From the NCBI RefSeq assembly GCF_028596125.1, contig NZ_CP117229.1, positions 2,402,001-2,466,000 on the forward strand: a DNA stretch of 64,000 bases. The letters are read 5' to 3'. Numbering within the stretch: the stretch's first letter is position 1; every line of letters starts with the position of its first letter. The stretch is from Listeria innocua. Its GTDB lineage: Bacteria; Bacillota; Bacilli; Lactobacillales; Listeriaceae. The notes under the pieces are model-generated. The model made no database searches. It was not told the DNA's origin and was given only the letters and a program-made list of their open reading frames with translations. Shown here in pieces: positions 29,229 to 37,644 of this stretch. Both the position numbers and the translations under genes were made by a program.

Positions 29229-30404
29229 TCATCTCGGTTCAACTAATAATAAACCCAGTTCAAAAGATTCATTTTCATAAAGTGCTGTTTGTTCAAAACG
29301 TGGCTCACCAGCGTTATCAATTACTTTTAACTTGCAAAATGCGCGGTTTAAGTTAAGCGCCTCGTATAGTTCTTCACGATTGTGCACTTTTTGTCCGTTA
29401 ACTTCTGTAATTTTTTCGCCTGCTTTTAAATTCAAACGGGTCGAAGGAGTGCTTTCACGGGCGCCAAGAACTACAAGCCCATCAGGTTGCGGACCAAATT
29501 TTTTCGGTAGTAATTGTTCGGAGCGGTAATGACGATAGGAAATCCAAAATCGACCGATCACAGCGAACATAAACGCAAAAAGTGTTAGTACTGGCATTAC
29601 GATTCCAATCAAACCAGCTACAGCAATAATCGTTGCTAGTGTAGTTACTTGAACGGCAATTTTTTTACTAGCTTCTTCTGGCAATTGCGCTTGTACTTGC
29701 TGCTGGAAACCAATGAATAATGGCAAAATAATTAACGAATATGACTCGGACCCAATTGTAAACACAGGCCACCACTCAAAAATCTTCGTAAACACATCTC
29801 CAGGAATAAAAACAACAAGTGGTACAAACCATAATTTTCTTAACTGAAATGAACCGACTAACTTACCACGTTTACTTTTACGAAGAGATGGTGACGGATT
29901 TTTCGCGCTTGTGTATTGAATCAAGAAAGCTTCTACAAAAAGCAAAATCGCCAGTAAAAATGTCATCGAAATCATAAAATTATCTATAAATATTGCATCA
30001 TATGTAAACGCTAGATTGGTAAATGGTGACAAGTTAACATCGAAATAATAGCAGAAATAAAAGATTAAGCTGGTAATTCCAATAGTAAAAGCAGTAGAGC
30101 TAAGTCGGAACATCCCAACAATTAATAAGAAACAAGCTACGGCATTAAAAATCGCAATCCATTCAATCATTACACTAAATCCAATAAGTGTAGTAATAAT
30201 GGATAGCACTAGACCAAACAACAAACTCACGCCAAAGAAATTCTTCAGCTCTAACCACGGCGAATAAATGCTAATACTAAACGATTTCCGCTCCCACTTC
30301 ACTCGATTAAAACCAGCAATTATCACTAAAATAATTCCTACATACAATGCTGGTTGTAGAAGTAGTCTCCCTATTCCATTAAGTATTTCACTAAAAATAT
30401 CCAT
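29229..30404 (-). CDS. minJ: PDZ-domain division-site protein MinJ
   Basis: 391 residues: about eight transmembrane helices across residues 10-290, then a C-terminal PDZ domain (GARESTPSTRLNLKAGEKITEVNG, near 310-340). This architecture and the chromosomal neighbourhood (near ftsEX, prfB and secA, as in B. subtilis) match MinJ, the bridge between DivIVA and MinD that restricts Z-ring formation at poles. Sequence alone would also permit a generic PDZ membrane protein. It lies 30 bases after cls and probably shares its transcript. Confidence 0.78.
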   Translation of the reverse strand: MDIFSEILNGIGRLLLQPALYVGIILVIIAGFNRVKWERKSFSISIYSPWLELKNFFGVSLLFGLVLSIITTLIGFSVMIEWIAIFNAVACFLLIVGMFRLSSTAFTIGITSLIFYFCYYFDVNLSPFTNLAFTYDAIFIDNFMISMTFLLAILLFVEAFLIQYTSAKNPSPSLRKSKRGKLVGSFQLRKLWFVPLVVFIPGDVFTKIFEWWPVFTIGSESYSLIILPLFIGFQQQVQAQLPEEASKKIAVQVTTLATIIAVAGLIGIVMPVLTLFAFMFAVIGRFWISYRHYRSEQLLPKKFGPQPDGLVVLGARESTPSTRLNLKAGEKITEVNGQKVHNREELYEALNLNRAFCKLKVIDNAGEPRFEQTALYENESFELGLLLVEPR

Positions 30405-30434
30405 TTTCTACACCAGCTCTCCCTTAAGTTACTT

Positions 30435-31883
30435 CTATAATATAGGCGATAAAAGTCGACTTACCGCTTCTTTAAATTTAATCCATAAAGATCGTTTTGC
30501 ATATAATTCAGGTGTTAATTGGTACGATTTCAAAATATCTTCTAAAAAAGCATCTTCTAATTTTTGAACCATTTTCTTTTCATAAATAAAAGCATTGACT
30601 TCAAAATTCAAGCGGAAACTCCTAAAGTCCATATTGGCAGTTCCTACAGAAGCAATTTCACCATCAACAACTAAGGTCTTTGCATGAATAAAACCATTAT
30701 CATAAATGAAGATTTTAGCTCCTGTTTCCATAAGTTCACCGGCGTAATTAGTTGTTGCTCGGTAAACAAAAGCATGGTCAGGTTTATTCGGAATCATGAC
30801 ACGAACATCGACTCCTGAAAGTGCTGCAATTTTTATCGCTTCAAGCAAACTCGCATCTGGAATAAAATATGGAGACTGCAAGTAAATCGTTTTTTTAGCA
30901 GCATTTATCATTTTAATGTAACCATTCTTGATTTGTTGCCATTCGGAATCAGGACCACTAGACACAATTTGCATGCTTGTATGGCCTTTACCGTGAAATG
31001 TTGGAAAATATCTCGCTTTATAGTCAATTTTATGAGTAGATGATGCCGAATTCCAGTCCATGATAAATCGGGTTTGCATAGCATATACCGCTTTACCATG
31101 CACGCGTAAATGTGTATCGCGCCAATAACCAAATTTTTTCGAACGTCCAAGATATTCGTCACCAATATTAAAGCCACCAATATAACCAACATCTCCGTCA
31201 ATAATCGCCAATTTTCGGTGATTACGATAATTTAAACGGAAATTAATTAATGGTAATTTAGATGGGAAAAATGGTCTTACTAAACCGCCATTTTTTTCGA
31301 AAGTACGGAAAAATGATTTTTTCGTCGTCCGTGAACCCATTGCATCATAAATAATTTTTACATTTAAACCTTCTGCTGCTTTTCTTTCAAGCACTCGCAT
31401 CAAACGGTTTCCAAGCTCATCCGAATGGAAAATATAGTAGATGAGATGAATATGATCTTTTGCTTTTTCAATATCTGCTATTAAAGCATCAAATTTTTCG
31501 TGACCGTCAATAAAAAGCTCTACTTCATTATCTTGCGTCAAAATAGCTCCATCATTAACAAGCAATAAGTAAATTAAATCGCGATGTTTTTTTACATTTG
31601 GATCGCTAAATGGAAATTCTTTTTGACGTATCATTTCTATTTGATTTGCTGTTGACTCTTGTATCCCGATTTTTTCTTGTCCCTTCCAATCAAAAATCTT
31701 TTTCCCTGAAAGCTTTCTCCCAAAAATTAAATAGATAATGAATCCAAATATTGGAACAAAAGTTAAGACTAGTAACCAAGCCCAAGTGGCGGATGTATCG
31801 CGTCTTTCTAAGAAGACCGTCACTGCCGCAAAGAATACGTTTAAAATCAGCAAAATGACTAATAAATAAGCTAATAGTCCCAT
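30435..31883 (-). CDS. cls: Cardiolipin synthase
   Basis: 482-residue membrane enzyme condensing two phosphatidylglycerols into cardiolipin and glycerol. Two N-terminal helices (about residues 3-22 and 33-53) precede two phospholipase-D motifs: HRKLAIIDGDVGYIGG in the middle and HAKTLVVDGEIASVGT near residue 395. I chose the ATG at 31883 behind AAGGGGGA; the open frame extends eight codons upstream. It is followed by minJ, pairing polar lipid with a polar division protein. Confidence 0.93.
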   Translation of the reverse strand: MGLLAYLLVILLILNVFFAAVTVFLERRDTSATWAWLLVLTFVPIFGFIIYLIFGRKLSGKKIFDWKGQEKIGIQESTANQIEMIRQKEFPFSDPNVKKHRDLIYLLLVNDGAILTQDNEVELFIDGHEKFDALIADIEKAKDHIHLIYYIFHSDELGNRLMRVLERKAAEGLNVKIIYDAMGSRTTKKSFFRTFEKNGGLVRPFFPSKLPLINFRLNYRNHRKLAIIDGDVGYIGGFNIGDEYLGRSKKFGYWRDTHLRVHGKAVYAMQTRFIMDWNSASSTHKIDYKARYFPTFHGKGHTSMQIVSSGPDSEWQQIKNGYIKMINAAKKTIYLQSPYFIPDASLLEAIKIAALSGVDVRVMIPNKPDHAFVYRATTNYAGELMETGAKIFIYDNGFIHAKTLVVDGEIASVGTANMDFRSFRLNFEVNAFIYEKKMVQKLEDAFLEDILKSYQLTPELYAKRSLWIKFKEAVSRLLSPIL

Positions 31884-31968
31884 TGTGTTCCCCCTTTTCT
31901 TACACAAACTGATAGTAGTATCATATCATAAAAACCGTATTTAGCCTATTCCAGTTCGTTTTCACCTA

Positions 31969-32002
31969 AGAAAAACCATTGATTTATCATCAATGGTTTT
32001 CA
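31969..32002 (-). terminator. Terminator of the M23 hydrolase gene
   Basis: AAAACCATTGAT pairs with ATCAATGGTTTTT-like sequence around a short loop, ending in TTTTTC on the minus strand, 3 bases after the stop. Confidence 0.8.
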
Positions 32003-32004
32003 AA

Positions 32005-33318
32005 TTAAATATAAGGTGCTGGATCAACTGGAATACCATTTTTGTGAATCTCAAAATGAAGATGTTGTCCGGTTGATTGACCGGTGGATCCCATAATACC
32101 AATTGGTTGTCCTTGTGATACTTGTTGACCAGTTACTACTTTCAAGCTACCGGCACGCATATGAGCATATAATGTTTGGAAGCCATTACCATGATCAATT
32201 TTCACGACGTAACCATAACCTCCAAAGCCGCTACCTGTTGCGCCAAATCCTGAAAATACGACTCTACCAGATGCCGCAGCGGATACTGTAATCGTACCTC
32301 CGCCCGCAATATCTTGACCTTTATGAGATTCATATTTTCCAGTAACTGGGTTAGTACGCTCACTAAATCCAGATGTTAACATTCCTGATGCTGGCTTGAT
32401 AAACTGCCCGCCACCAGAACTTACTGTGTCAGTTGCGCCAGTTCCTGCTGAAGATGTTACAGAGCTTGGTTGCTGCGCTGCGACAGTGGCATTTTTAGCC
32501 GCTGCTTCTTGCATGCGTTTTTCTTCAGCCGCTTTAATTGCAGCTTCTTGTTTTGCTTTTTCACCAGCAATATTAGAAGCAAGTTTCTTTTGTTCGTCTG
32601 AAAGAGCACCTTGTTCATTAGTTAAAAGTGTTTGTTCACTTTTCGTTAAGTCTTTTTTATTTGCAAGAGCCATCACTAAGTCATTCTTTTCTTGTTTTTG
32701 GCTTTCCATGTTGTTTCTTGATACTTCTAGCTCAACTGCTAGCACTTTTAAGTTTTCTAATTTTTTTTCTGAACTATTTTCTGCTACTTTTAGTTTATTT
32801 TGATCGTCTTTTTGATCTTGCATTATATTTTGGTCCGCTTTAACAATTGCGGATACAACTGTCACGCGGTCGATAAGTTCTTTAAAATCATCAGCTTCAA
32901 AAATCATGTCTAAGTATGATGTGGCAGTTCCTGTTGTTTGAATAGCTCTCGCTCGACTATCAAGCACTTTTTGACGGTCGCGAATATCATTGCGTAGCTT
33001 TTCAATTTCTTTCTTTAGTTTTTTCAGCTTTTCATTTTCAGAATCAACTTTATCTTCTTGTTCTTTCAACTTTTTATTCGTTTCATCAATGCTATTTAAA
33101 AGTGATTCTAATTCTTTAGCAGCGTCTTTTTCAGCGTTTTCTAAATGGTTTAATTCTGAGTTTTTTGTGTCTAGATTCTTATTTAGCTCTGATTTTTTTT
33201 GCTCTATTTCGCTTTGGCGTTTTTGCATGTCATTAATACTTTCCGCCTTAACACTTGTTAATGGTGCAGAAATAATCAAAAGGCTAAGTGCTGTTACTAC
33301 CCCATATTTTTTAAGCAT
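32005..33318 (-). CDS. Secreted coiled-coil M23 peptidoglycan endopeptidase
   Basis: 437 residues. The signal peptide (about residues 1-25, cleavage after VKA) is followed by a long Lys/Glu-rich coiled coil (30-270), a Ser/Thr linker, and a C-terminal LytM/M23 domain with zinc ligands in HKGQDIAGG and HLHFEIHKNG. It would cut peptide cross-links outside the cell. The CwlO-like coiled coil and proximity to ftsEX suggest control by FtsEX; EnvC-type activators share this layout, but here the zinc ligands are intact, so it should be active. AAAGGAG precedes the ATG. Confidence 0.9.
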   Translation of the reverse strand: MLKKYGVVTALSLLIISAPLTSVKAESINDMQKRQSEIEQKKSELNKNLDTKNSELNHLENAEKDAAKELESLLNSIDETNKKLKEQEDKVDSENEKLKKLKKEIEKLRNDIRDRQKVLDSRARAIQTTGTATSYLDMIFEADDFKELIDRVTVVSAIVKADQNIMQDQKDDQNKLKVAENSSEKKLENLKVLAVELEVSRNNMESQKQEKNDLVMALANKKDLTKSEQTLLTNEQGALSDEQKKLASNIAGEKAKQEAAIKAAEEKRMQEAAAKNATVAAQQPSSVTSSAGTGATDTVSSGGGQFIKPASGMLTSGFSERTNPVTGKYESHKGQDIAGGGTITVSAAASGRVVFSGFGATGSGFGGYGYVVKIDHGNGFQTLYAHMRAGSLKVVTGQQVSQGQPIGIMGSTGQSTGQHLHFEIHKNGIPVDPAPYI

Positions 33319-33379
33319 AATAAGCTCCTTTTCTATTATCTATTTGACTAGGAACTTCTTCATTCCCTTAACGTTCCAT

Positions 33380-33421
33380 ATAAAAAAGCACCTTTGTTTT
33401 TAAAACGACAAAGGTGCTTCT
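33380..33421 (-). terminator. cwhA terminator
   Basis: Perfect stem AAGCACCTTTGT / ACAAAGGTGCTT (33386-33397, 33408-33419) followed by TTTTAT on the minus strand. It separates cwhA from the M23 gene. Confidence 0.85.
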
Positions 33422-33438
33422 TAACTTTTCAATACTTA

Positions 33439-34635
33439 TTAGAAGTTAGCTACGCGGCCATATCCTACAAGATATTTAGCCCAGTAACCGCTAGTGATGT
33501 TGTCATATTTAACACCGTTGTTTTGAGCGTTAATCATTTGACCACCACCAACATAAATTCCAACGTGAGCAATTCCGCCACCGTAGTTGAAGAACACTAA
33601 GTCACCTGGTTTTGCTTGGCTAGCACTAATTTTGGAAGCTGCTGCATATTGTCCGCCAGAAGTTCTTGGTAGAGAAACTCCTGCAGCGCGGAAAGCATAA
33701 GATGTAAATCCAGAACAGTCAAATGCGCTCGGGCCAGTTGCTCCAAGGCTATAAGGTTTTCCAAGTTGAGCTCTTGCTGCTGCGATCATTGCAGAATATC
33801 CACCACCTGATGGAGTTGCAGCGCTTGGTGCTTCACTATTGTTAGTTGATTCTACTTTGTTTGAAGTTTTGCTGTTAGATGAAGCATTAGTGTTTGTTGT
33901 TTGTTGTCCAACATTTGCATCAGTAGCTTCACGTAAAGCAGTTGCGCGAGCAGTTGCTTCTTTCGCTGCTTTATCACGTTCACTTACAAGACCAGCTTTT
34001 TCGTTTTCAGCACTTGCTTGATCAGCTGCTAATTGAGCAACGATTGCTTCTTTTTCAGCTTTTTGTGCTTCAATTTTATTTTGTTGTGCTTCGAATTCAT
34101 GAATTGCAGTTGCTTGTTCTTCTTGTTTTTTCTTTACTGCAGTTTGTTTAGTTTTTAAAGCTTTTTCATCTTTTTGTTGATCTTCTAAAATAGATTTGTC
34201 AGAATCAACTAATTGGTTTACTGCAGAAACACGACCTACTAAGTCAGAAAGGTTTTCTGCATCTAAGATTACTTCAAGATAGGCATTAGAATTAGAAGTT
34301 TTTTGCATTGCACGAGCGCGTTCTTTTAAAACAGTTTCGCGTTCTTTAATACGTTCATTGATATCTTTAATATCTTGATTAAGTTGTTTAAGTTCTTTGC
34401 CTGTTTGGTCAAATTCTCCTTGTAAAGATTTCGCTTTTTCTTGAGCTTTCTCAAGATCTGCTACTAAACTAGAAAGATCTGATTGTAACCCTGTTTTTTT
34501 AGACTTAATGTCATTGATTTTTTTATCTTGATTTTGAATGTCTGTATTTACGTCTGCAAAAACATTTGTTGTAAAGGCTGGCGTCAAACTGATAACTGCT
34601 GCGAGTGAAATCGCAATAAACGTATTCTTTTTCAA
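33439..34635 (-). CDS. cwhA: P45-type NlpC/P60 peptidoglycan hydrolase
   Basis: 398 residues, secreted. The signal peptide (about 1-27, ending VFADV) is followed by a coiled coil (30-220), an Asn/Ser-rich linker (225-265) and a C-terminal NlpC/P60 domain with catalytic Cys in [11 protein letters not shown] and His in [11 protein letters not shown]. It matches Listeria P45 (Spl/CwhA) and is the structural counterpart of B. subtilis CwlO, which FtsEX activates. The start is TTG with AGGAGG 8 bases upstream. A terminator-like hairpin abuts its ribosome binding site. Confidence 0.92.
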   Translation of the reverse strand: MKKNTFIAISLAAVISLTPAFTTNVFADVNTDIQNQDKKINDIKSKKTGLQSDLSSLVADLEKAQEKAKSLQGEFDQTGKELKQLNQDIKDINERIKERETVLKERARAMQKTSNSNAYLEVILDAENLSDLVGRVSAVNQLVDSDKSILEDQQKDEKALKTKQTAVKKKQEEQATAIHEFEAQQNKIEAQKAEKEAIVAQLAADQASAENEKAGLVSERDKAAKEATARATALREATDANVGQQTTNTNASSNSKTSNKVESTNNSEAPSAATPSGGGYSAMIAAARAQLGKPYSLGATGPSAFDCSGFTSYAFRAAGVSLPRTSGGQYAAASKISASQAKPGDLVFFNYGGGIAHVGIYVGGGQMINAQNNGVKYDNITSGYWAKYLVGYGRVANF

Positions 34636-34647
34636 AAAGTTTACCTC

Positions 34648-34672
34648 CTAAAAAGCTCCCTAAGCTTTTTCT
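34648..34672 (-). terminator. Terminator-like hairpin just before cwhA
   Basis: Perfect 8-base stem AAAAAGCT / AGCTTTTT with a 5-base loop (34650-34657, 34663-34670). The second arm supplies the T run and is directly followed by the AGGAGG of cwhA. It may terminate ftsEX transcripts partially and tune cwhA expression. Confidence 0.55.
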
Positions 34673-34710
34673 TTTAAATTATTTTTATTTCAAGTTAAGT
34701 AATTTCTTAG

Positions 34711-35595
34711 TTAGACTTTCAAGAATCTACGGATAGAGATAACACTACCCCAAATTCCTATTAGAACTCCGATTGCAATAATCAAAGCACTGATTTGATA
34801 GGCGAACGGTGTTGGAGGCAGAAGTGATAGTGAACTTGTCACCAACTTCGGATTTACCAAGTTGTAAATATTAACATAGCCTATAAATGTTAATACAACC
34901 GGGACAATCGAACCAATTAACCCAAGCCATGCACCTTCTAAAACGAAAGGCCAGCGTATGAACCAGTTGGTCGCTCCTACTAATTTCATAATTTCTATTT
35001 CTCTACGACGGGAGAAAATCGCAATCTTAATTGTGTTTGATATTAAGAACATCGCTGTTAGTAATAATCCAATGCTTAGGATAATACCAGCATATCGTCC
35101 CCATTTTAAGGTATCAAACAATTTGTCGACTGTTTTCTCACCATATTCTACATTATCTACGTACTGTAATTTTTCTACTTTTTGAGCAATCGCCTTCGTT
35201 TGTGTTGGCTCTTTAGCCTCTACAACGAACACATCGTATAGTGGATTATCTTGTTTAAACAATTCGAAGTTTTTGCCGTACGCGCCAACTAATTTCTTCA
35301 ACTCATCATCCTTGGAAGAAAAACTGACACTATCAACTCCATTAATCTTCTCAATGTTTTTCTCAAGTTCTTGCTGCTGTTTCTTGTCTGCGCTTAGAGA
35401 AATATGTACGTTAATTTGTACATTGTTTTCTACATCTGTTGCAAGCTTGTTCATGTTGATCAATATTGCAAAAAACACGCTGACTAAGATAAGTGTTACT
35501 GTTACTGCACTTGCTGCTGCAAAGGTCATCCAACCATTCCGGTAAAGGCTCTTAAAACTTTCTCTTATATGTCTTCCTACAGTCCTAAATTTCAT
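34711..35595 (-). CDS. ftsX: Cell-division ABC transporter permease FtsX
   Basis: 294 residues with four transmembrane helices (about 22-44, 168-190, 218-240, 262-284) and a large extracellular loop between the first two, the usual FtsX fold. It transmits FtsE ATP hydrolysis to extracellular hydrolases. I start at the ATG at 35595 (MKFRTVGRHIRES), 9 bases after AAGGAG, overlapping the ftsE stop by 11 bases. An ATG six bases earlier is possible. Confidence 0.93.
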   Translation of the reverse strand: MKFRTVGRHIRESFKSLYRNGWMTFAAASAVTVTLILVSVFFAILINMNKLATDVENNVQINVHISLSADKKQQQELEKNIEKINGVDSVSFSSKDDELKKLVGAYGKNFELFKQDNPLYDVFVVEAKEPTQTKAIAQKVEKLQYVDNVEYGEKTVDKLFDTLKWGRYAGIILSIGLLLTAMFLISNTIKIAIFSRRREIEIMKLVGATNWFIRWPFVLEGAWLGLIGSIVPVVLTFIGYVNIYNLVNPKLVTSSLSLLPPTPFAYQISALIIAIGVLIGIWGSVISIRRFLKV

Positions 35596-36271
35596 AGCCA
35601 TATTCTCCTTGCTGCTCATCTCGAACAATTCTTCCATTCTCGATAGCTACTACCCGGTGTTTCAACGTGTTAACAATTTCTTTGTTGTGGGTTGCCATTA
35701 CAATGGTTGTTCCGCGATTGCTTATTTCTTCAAGGATATTCATGATTTCCCATGAAGTATCAGGATCTAGGTTACCGGTCGGCTCATCTGCTATTAATAC
35801 TTTAGGCATATTGGCAATCGAGCGGGCAATGGATATCCGCTGCTGCTCACCACCGGAAAGTTCATCCGGCAACATTCTTACTTTATGCTTGAGGTTGACT
35901 AAATCTAGCACTTCCATAACACGTTCTTTAATTACGGTTGGCTCAGTTTCAACCACTTCCATCGCATAAGCAATGTTTTCATAAACAGTTTTGCTTTGAA
36001 GTAATTTGTAATCTTGGAATACCACGCCTACGTTTCTACGTAAATATGGGATTTCACGATTTTTCATATTAATCAAATCAAATTTGTCTACGATGATTTT
36101 GCCTTTCGTCGCTCGTTCTTCTCTGTAAATCATTTTAATAAAGGTTGATTTACCAGCACCACTCGGGCCTACTACATAAACAAATTCCCCTTCACCAATG
36201 TTAATATTGAGTCCATTAGCGGCAGTTATGCCATTGGGGTATTTCTTATAAACATCTTCCATTAATATCAT
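35585..36271 (-). CDS. ftsE: Cell-division ABC transporter ATPase FtsE
   Basis: 228-residue ABC ATPase. The Walker A GPSGAGKST, the signature LSGGEQQR, the Walker B VLIADEPTGNLD and the H-loop ATHNKE are present. It pairs with FtsX at the membrane to activate wall hydrolases during elongation. AAGGTG precedes the ATG. Transcription probably starts about 105 bases upstream at an extended -10 promoter. It overlaps ftsX. Confidence 0.95.
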   Translation of the reverse strand: MILMEDVYKKYPNGITAANGLNINIGEGEFVYVVGPSGAGKSTFIKMIYREERATKGKIIVDKFDLINMKNREIPYLRRNVGVVFQDYKLLQSKTVYENIAYAMEVVETEPTVIKERVMEVLDLVNLKHKVRMLPDELSGGEQQRISIARSIANMPKVLIADEPTGNLDPDTSWEIMNILEEISNRGTTIVMATHNKEIVNTLKHRVVAIENGRIVRDEQQGEYGYEI

Positions 36272-36318
36272 TTTATCACCTTACTATGCCTTTCTACTGA
36301 GTTACATTTTAGGTAATG

Positions 36319-36331
36319 CATGGTAACCATG
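36319..36331. repeat. Palindrome in the ftsE leader
   Basis: CATGGT-A-ACCATG is a perfect 6-base inverted repeat in the roughly 100-base leader of ftsE. It could be an operator or a small hairpin; no known box matches. Confidence 0.35.
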
Positions 36332-36371
36332 AAGATGAACTGTTTGTTGGCTCGAATTTAAACTCACAACA

Positions 36372-36400
36372 TAAGCTTAATTATACCATGACAGTTTTTC
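36372..36400 (-). promoter_or_regulatory. ftsEX promoter, extended -10
   Basis: TGG followed by a consensus TATAAT (36380-36385) on the minus strand. No good -35 is seen, which an extended -10 promoter tolerates. Confidence 0.6.
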
Positions 36401-36727
36401 ATCTATAGGTTAATTGCATTACAATTATATTTCAGGGTATGACAATATCTCGATTATTGTAATAGGAAACACAATTTTTGATTTTAAATTCTTTTGAAAA
36501 GTTATCCGTGGTTCTTATTTTCTTAGACAAAATAAAAAAGCACCTGTGTTGGTCTTTTCTACTGCTAACATTGTAACTTGTTTTTACCCTAAATAACATT
36601 ACAGGTAGATTAAAAAACATTACAGTTATCGCTACCGGAATAGACCAATTAGAACAAAACTGCTTCAAGTCTACTATTACGCTAAAGGTTCCTGTCATCA
36701 AATTGTTAAATAGGGAGGTAAAAAACT
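36400..36727. other. Non-coding gap between ftsE and yitT-like gene
   Basis: About 330 bases with no credible gene. An open frame of 89 codons on the minus strand (36432-36701) has no ribosome binding site and atypical composition. On the plus strand GGGAGG is followed 8 bases later by TTG and an eight-codon frame (MKKATFLP, stop) that runs into the terminator stem. It may be a remnant: B. subtilis has cccB in this position. Confidence 0.4.
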
Positions 36728-36779
36728 TGAAAAAGGCAACATTTCTCCCCTAAAAAGAGGAGAAAATGTTGCCTTTTAT
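36728..36779 (-). terminator. Terminator of the YitT gene
   Basis: Very stable hairpin: AAAAGGCAACATTTTCTCC pairs with GGAGAAATGTTGCCTTTTT (one bulged base); the stem includes the stop codon region and ends in TTTTTC on the minus strand. Confidence 0.85.
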
Positions 36780-37639
36780 GACGTGAAACCTTCCCCCATT
36801 ACTTCACTTGCGCTCATTACAACGACAAAAGCTTCTGGGTCAATTTCTTTTATTACTTCTTTTAGTCTAGAAAACTCACTTTGAGCAATAACACAAAGTA
36901 AGATTTGCTTGTCATCTTCAGTATAGCCGCCCTTTGCTGAAAGGCGAGTAATACCACGATCAATTTTAAAGAGGATTGCTTGTCTGATAGCTTCTTGATT
37001 CTCTGAAATAATAAACACTGTTTTGGATTGATTAAGCCCCACTTGCACTAAATCAATTGTTTTACTAGTTGCAAAAAGACCAATAAGTGCATAAAGTCCA
37101 GATTCAATATCAAAAACAAACATTGCCGAGATAACTACAAAGCCATCAATTAAAGCTACACATATCCCCAATGTTAAATGAGAATATTTATGCAAAATTT
37201 GGGCAGCCACGTCCGTACCACCAGTTGAGGCCTTGCCACGAAAAACAATTCCAAGTCCCATTCCTACTAGCACGCCCCCAAATAATGCAGCGACTAGCGG
37301 TTCATGCGTCCATGGTGCTAATCCTTGTGTTAAATACACAAAGAAAGGTAAAAGCATTGTACCAACAAAAGTTTTCAAACCAAATTGATACCCTAAGAAG
37401 AATAATCCAGCAAGAAATAAAGGGATATTAAAAGCCCACTGGATAAATGCTGGATTCCAACCAGTTAAATAGTTAATAATCGTACTTATCCCACTCACAC
37501 CGCCAGAAGCAACATGATTAGGCAAGAGTAAAACATTGAAGGCTAGTGCAATTAAAGCAGCACCAATAATAACATATAAATACTCAATTAATTTAGAAAC
37601 CATTGGGGATAAAGGTTGCTTTTTCCTTTTATTTGTCAT
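36776..37639 (-). CDS. YitT-family membrane protein (DUF161/DUF2179)
   Basis: 287 residues. Five or six transmembrane helices span residues 15-190 (FNVLLLPNHVASGGVSG is typical of the family), followed by a cytosolic DUF2179 domain (about 200-280). The function of YitT proteins is unknown; a transport or sensing role is only a guess. It begins five bases after the prfB stop, with a weak ribosome binding site, so coupling to prfB is likely. A strong terminator follows. Confidence 0.85.
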   Translation of the reverse strand: MTNKRKKQPLSPMVSKLIEYLYVIIGAALIALAFNVLLLPNHVASGGVSGISTIINYLTGWNPAFIQWAFNIPLFLAGLFFLGYQFGLKTFVGTMLLPFFVYLTQGLAPWTHEPLVAALFGGVLVGMGLGIVFRGKASTGGTDVAAQILHKYSHLTLGICVALIDGFVVISAMFVFDIESGLYALIGLFATSKTIDLVQVGLNQSKTVFIISENQEAIRQAILFKIDRGITRLSAKGGYTEDDKQILLCVIAQSEFSRLKEVIKEIDPEAFVVVMSASEVMGEGFTS

Positions 37640-37644
37640 CGTTC

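Noticed and set aside
32396-32803. 135-codon plus-strand ORF opposite the M23 hydrolase
   Set aside because: Ser/Phe/Ala-rich antisense of the coiled coil; a typical artefact of Lys/Glu-rich coding sequence.
36432-36701. 89-codon minus-strand ORF between ftsE and the YitT gene
   Set aside because: No ribosome binding site, mixed composition with scattered Cys and no recognisable family.
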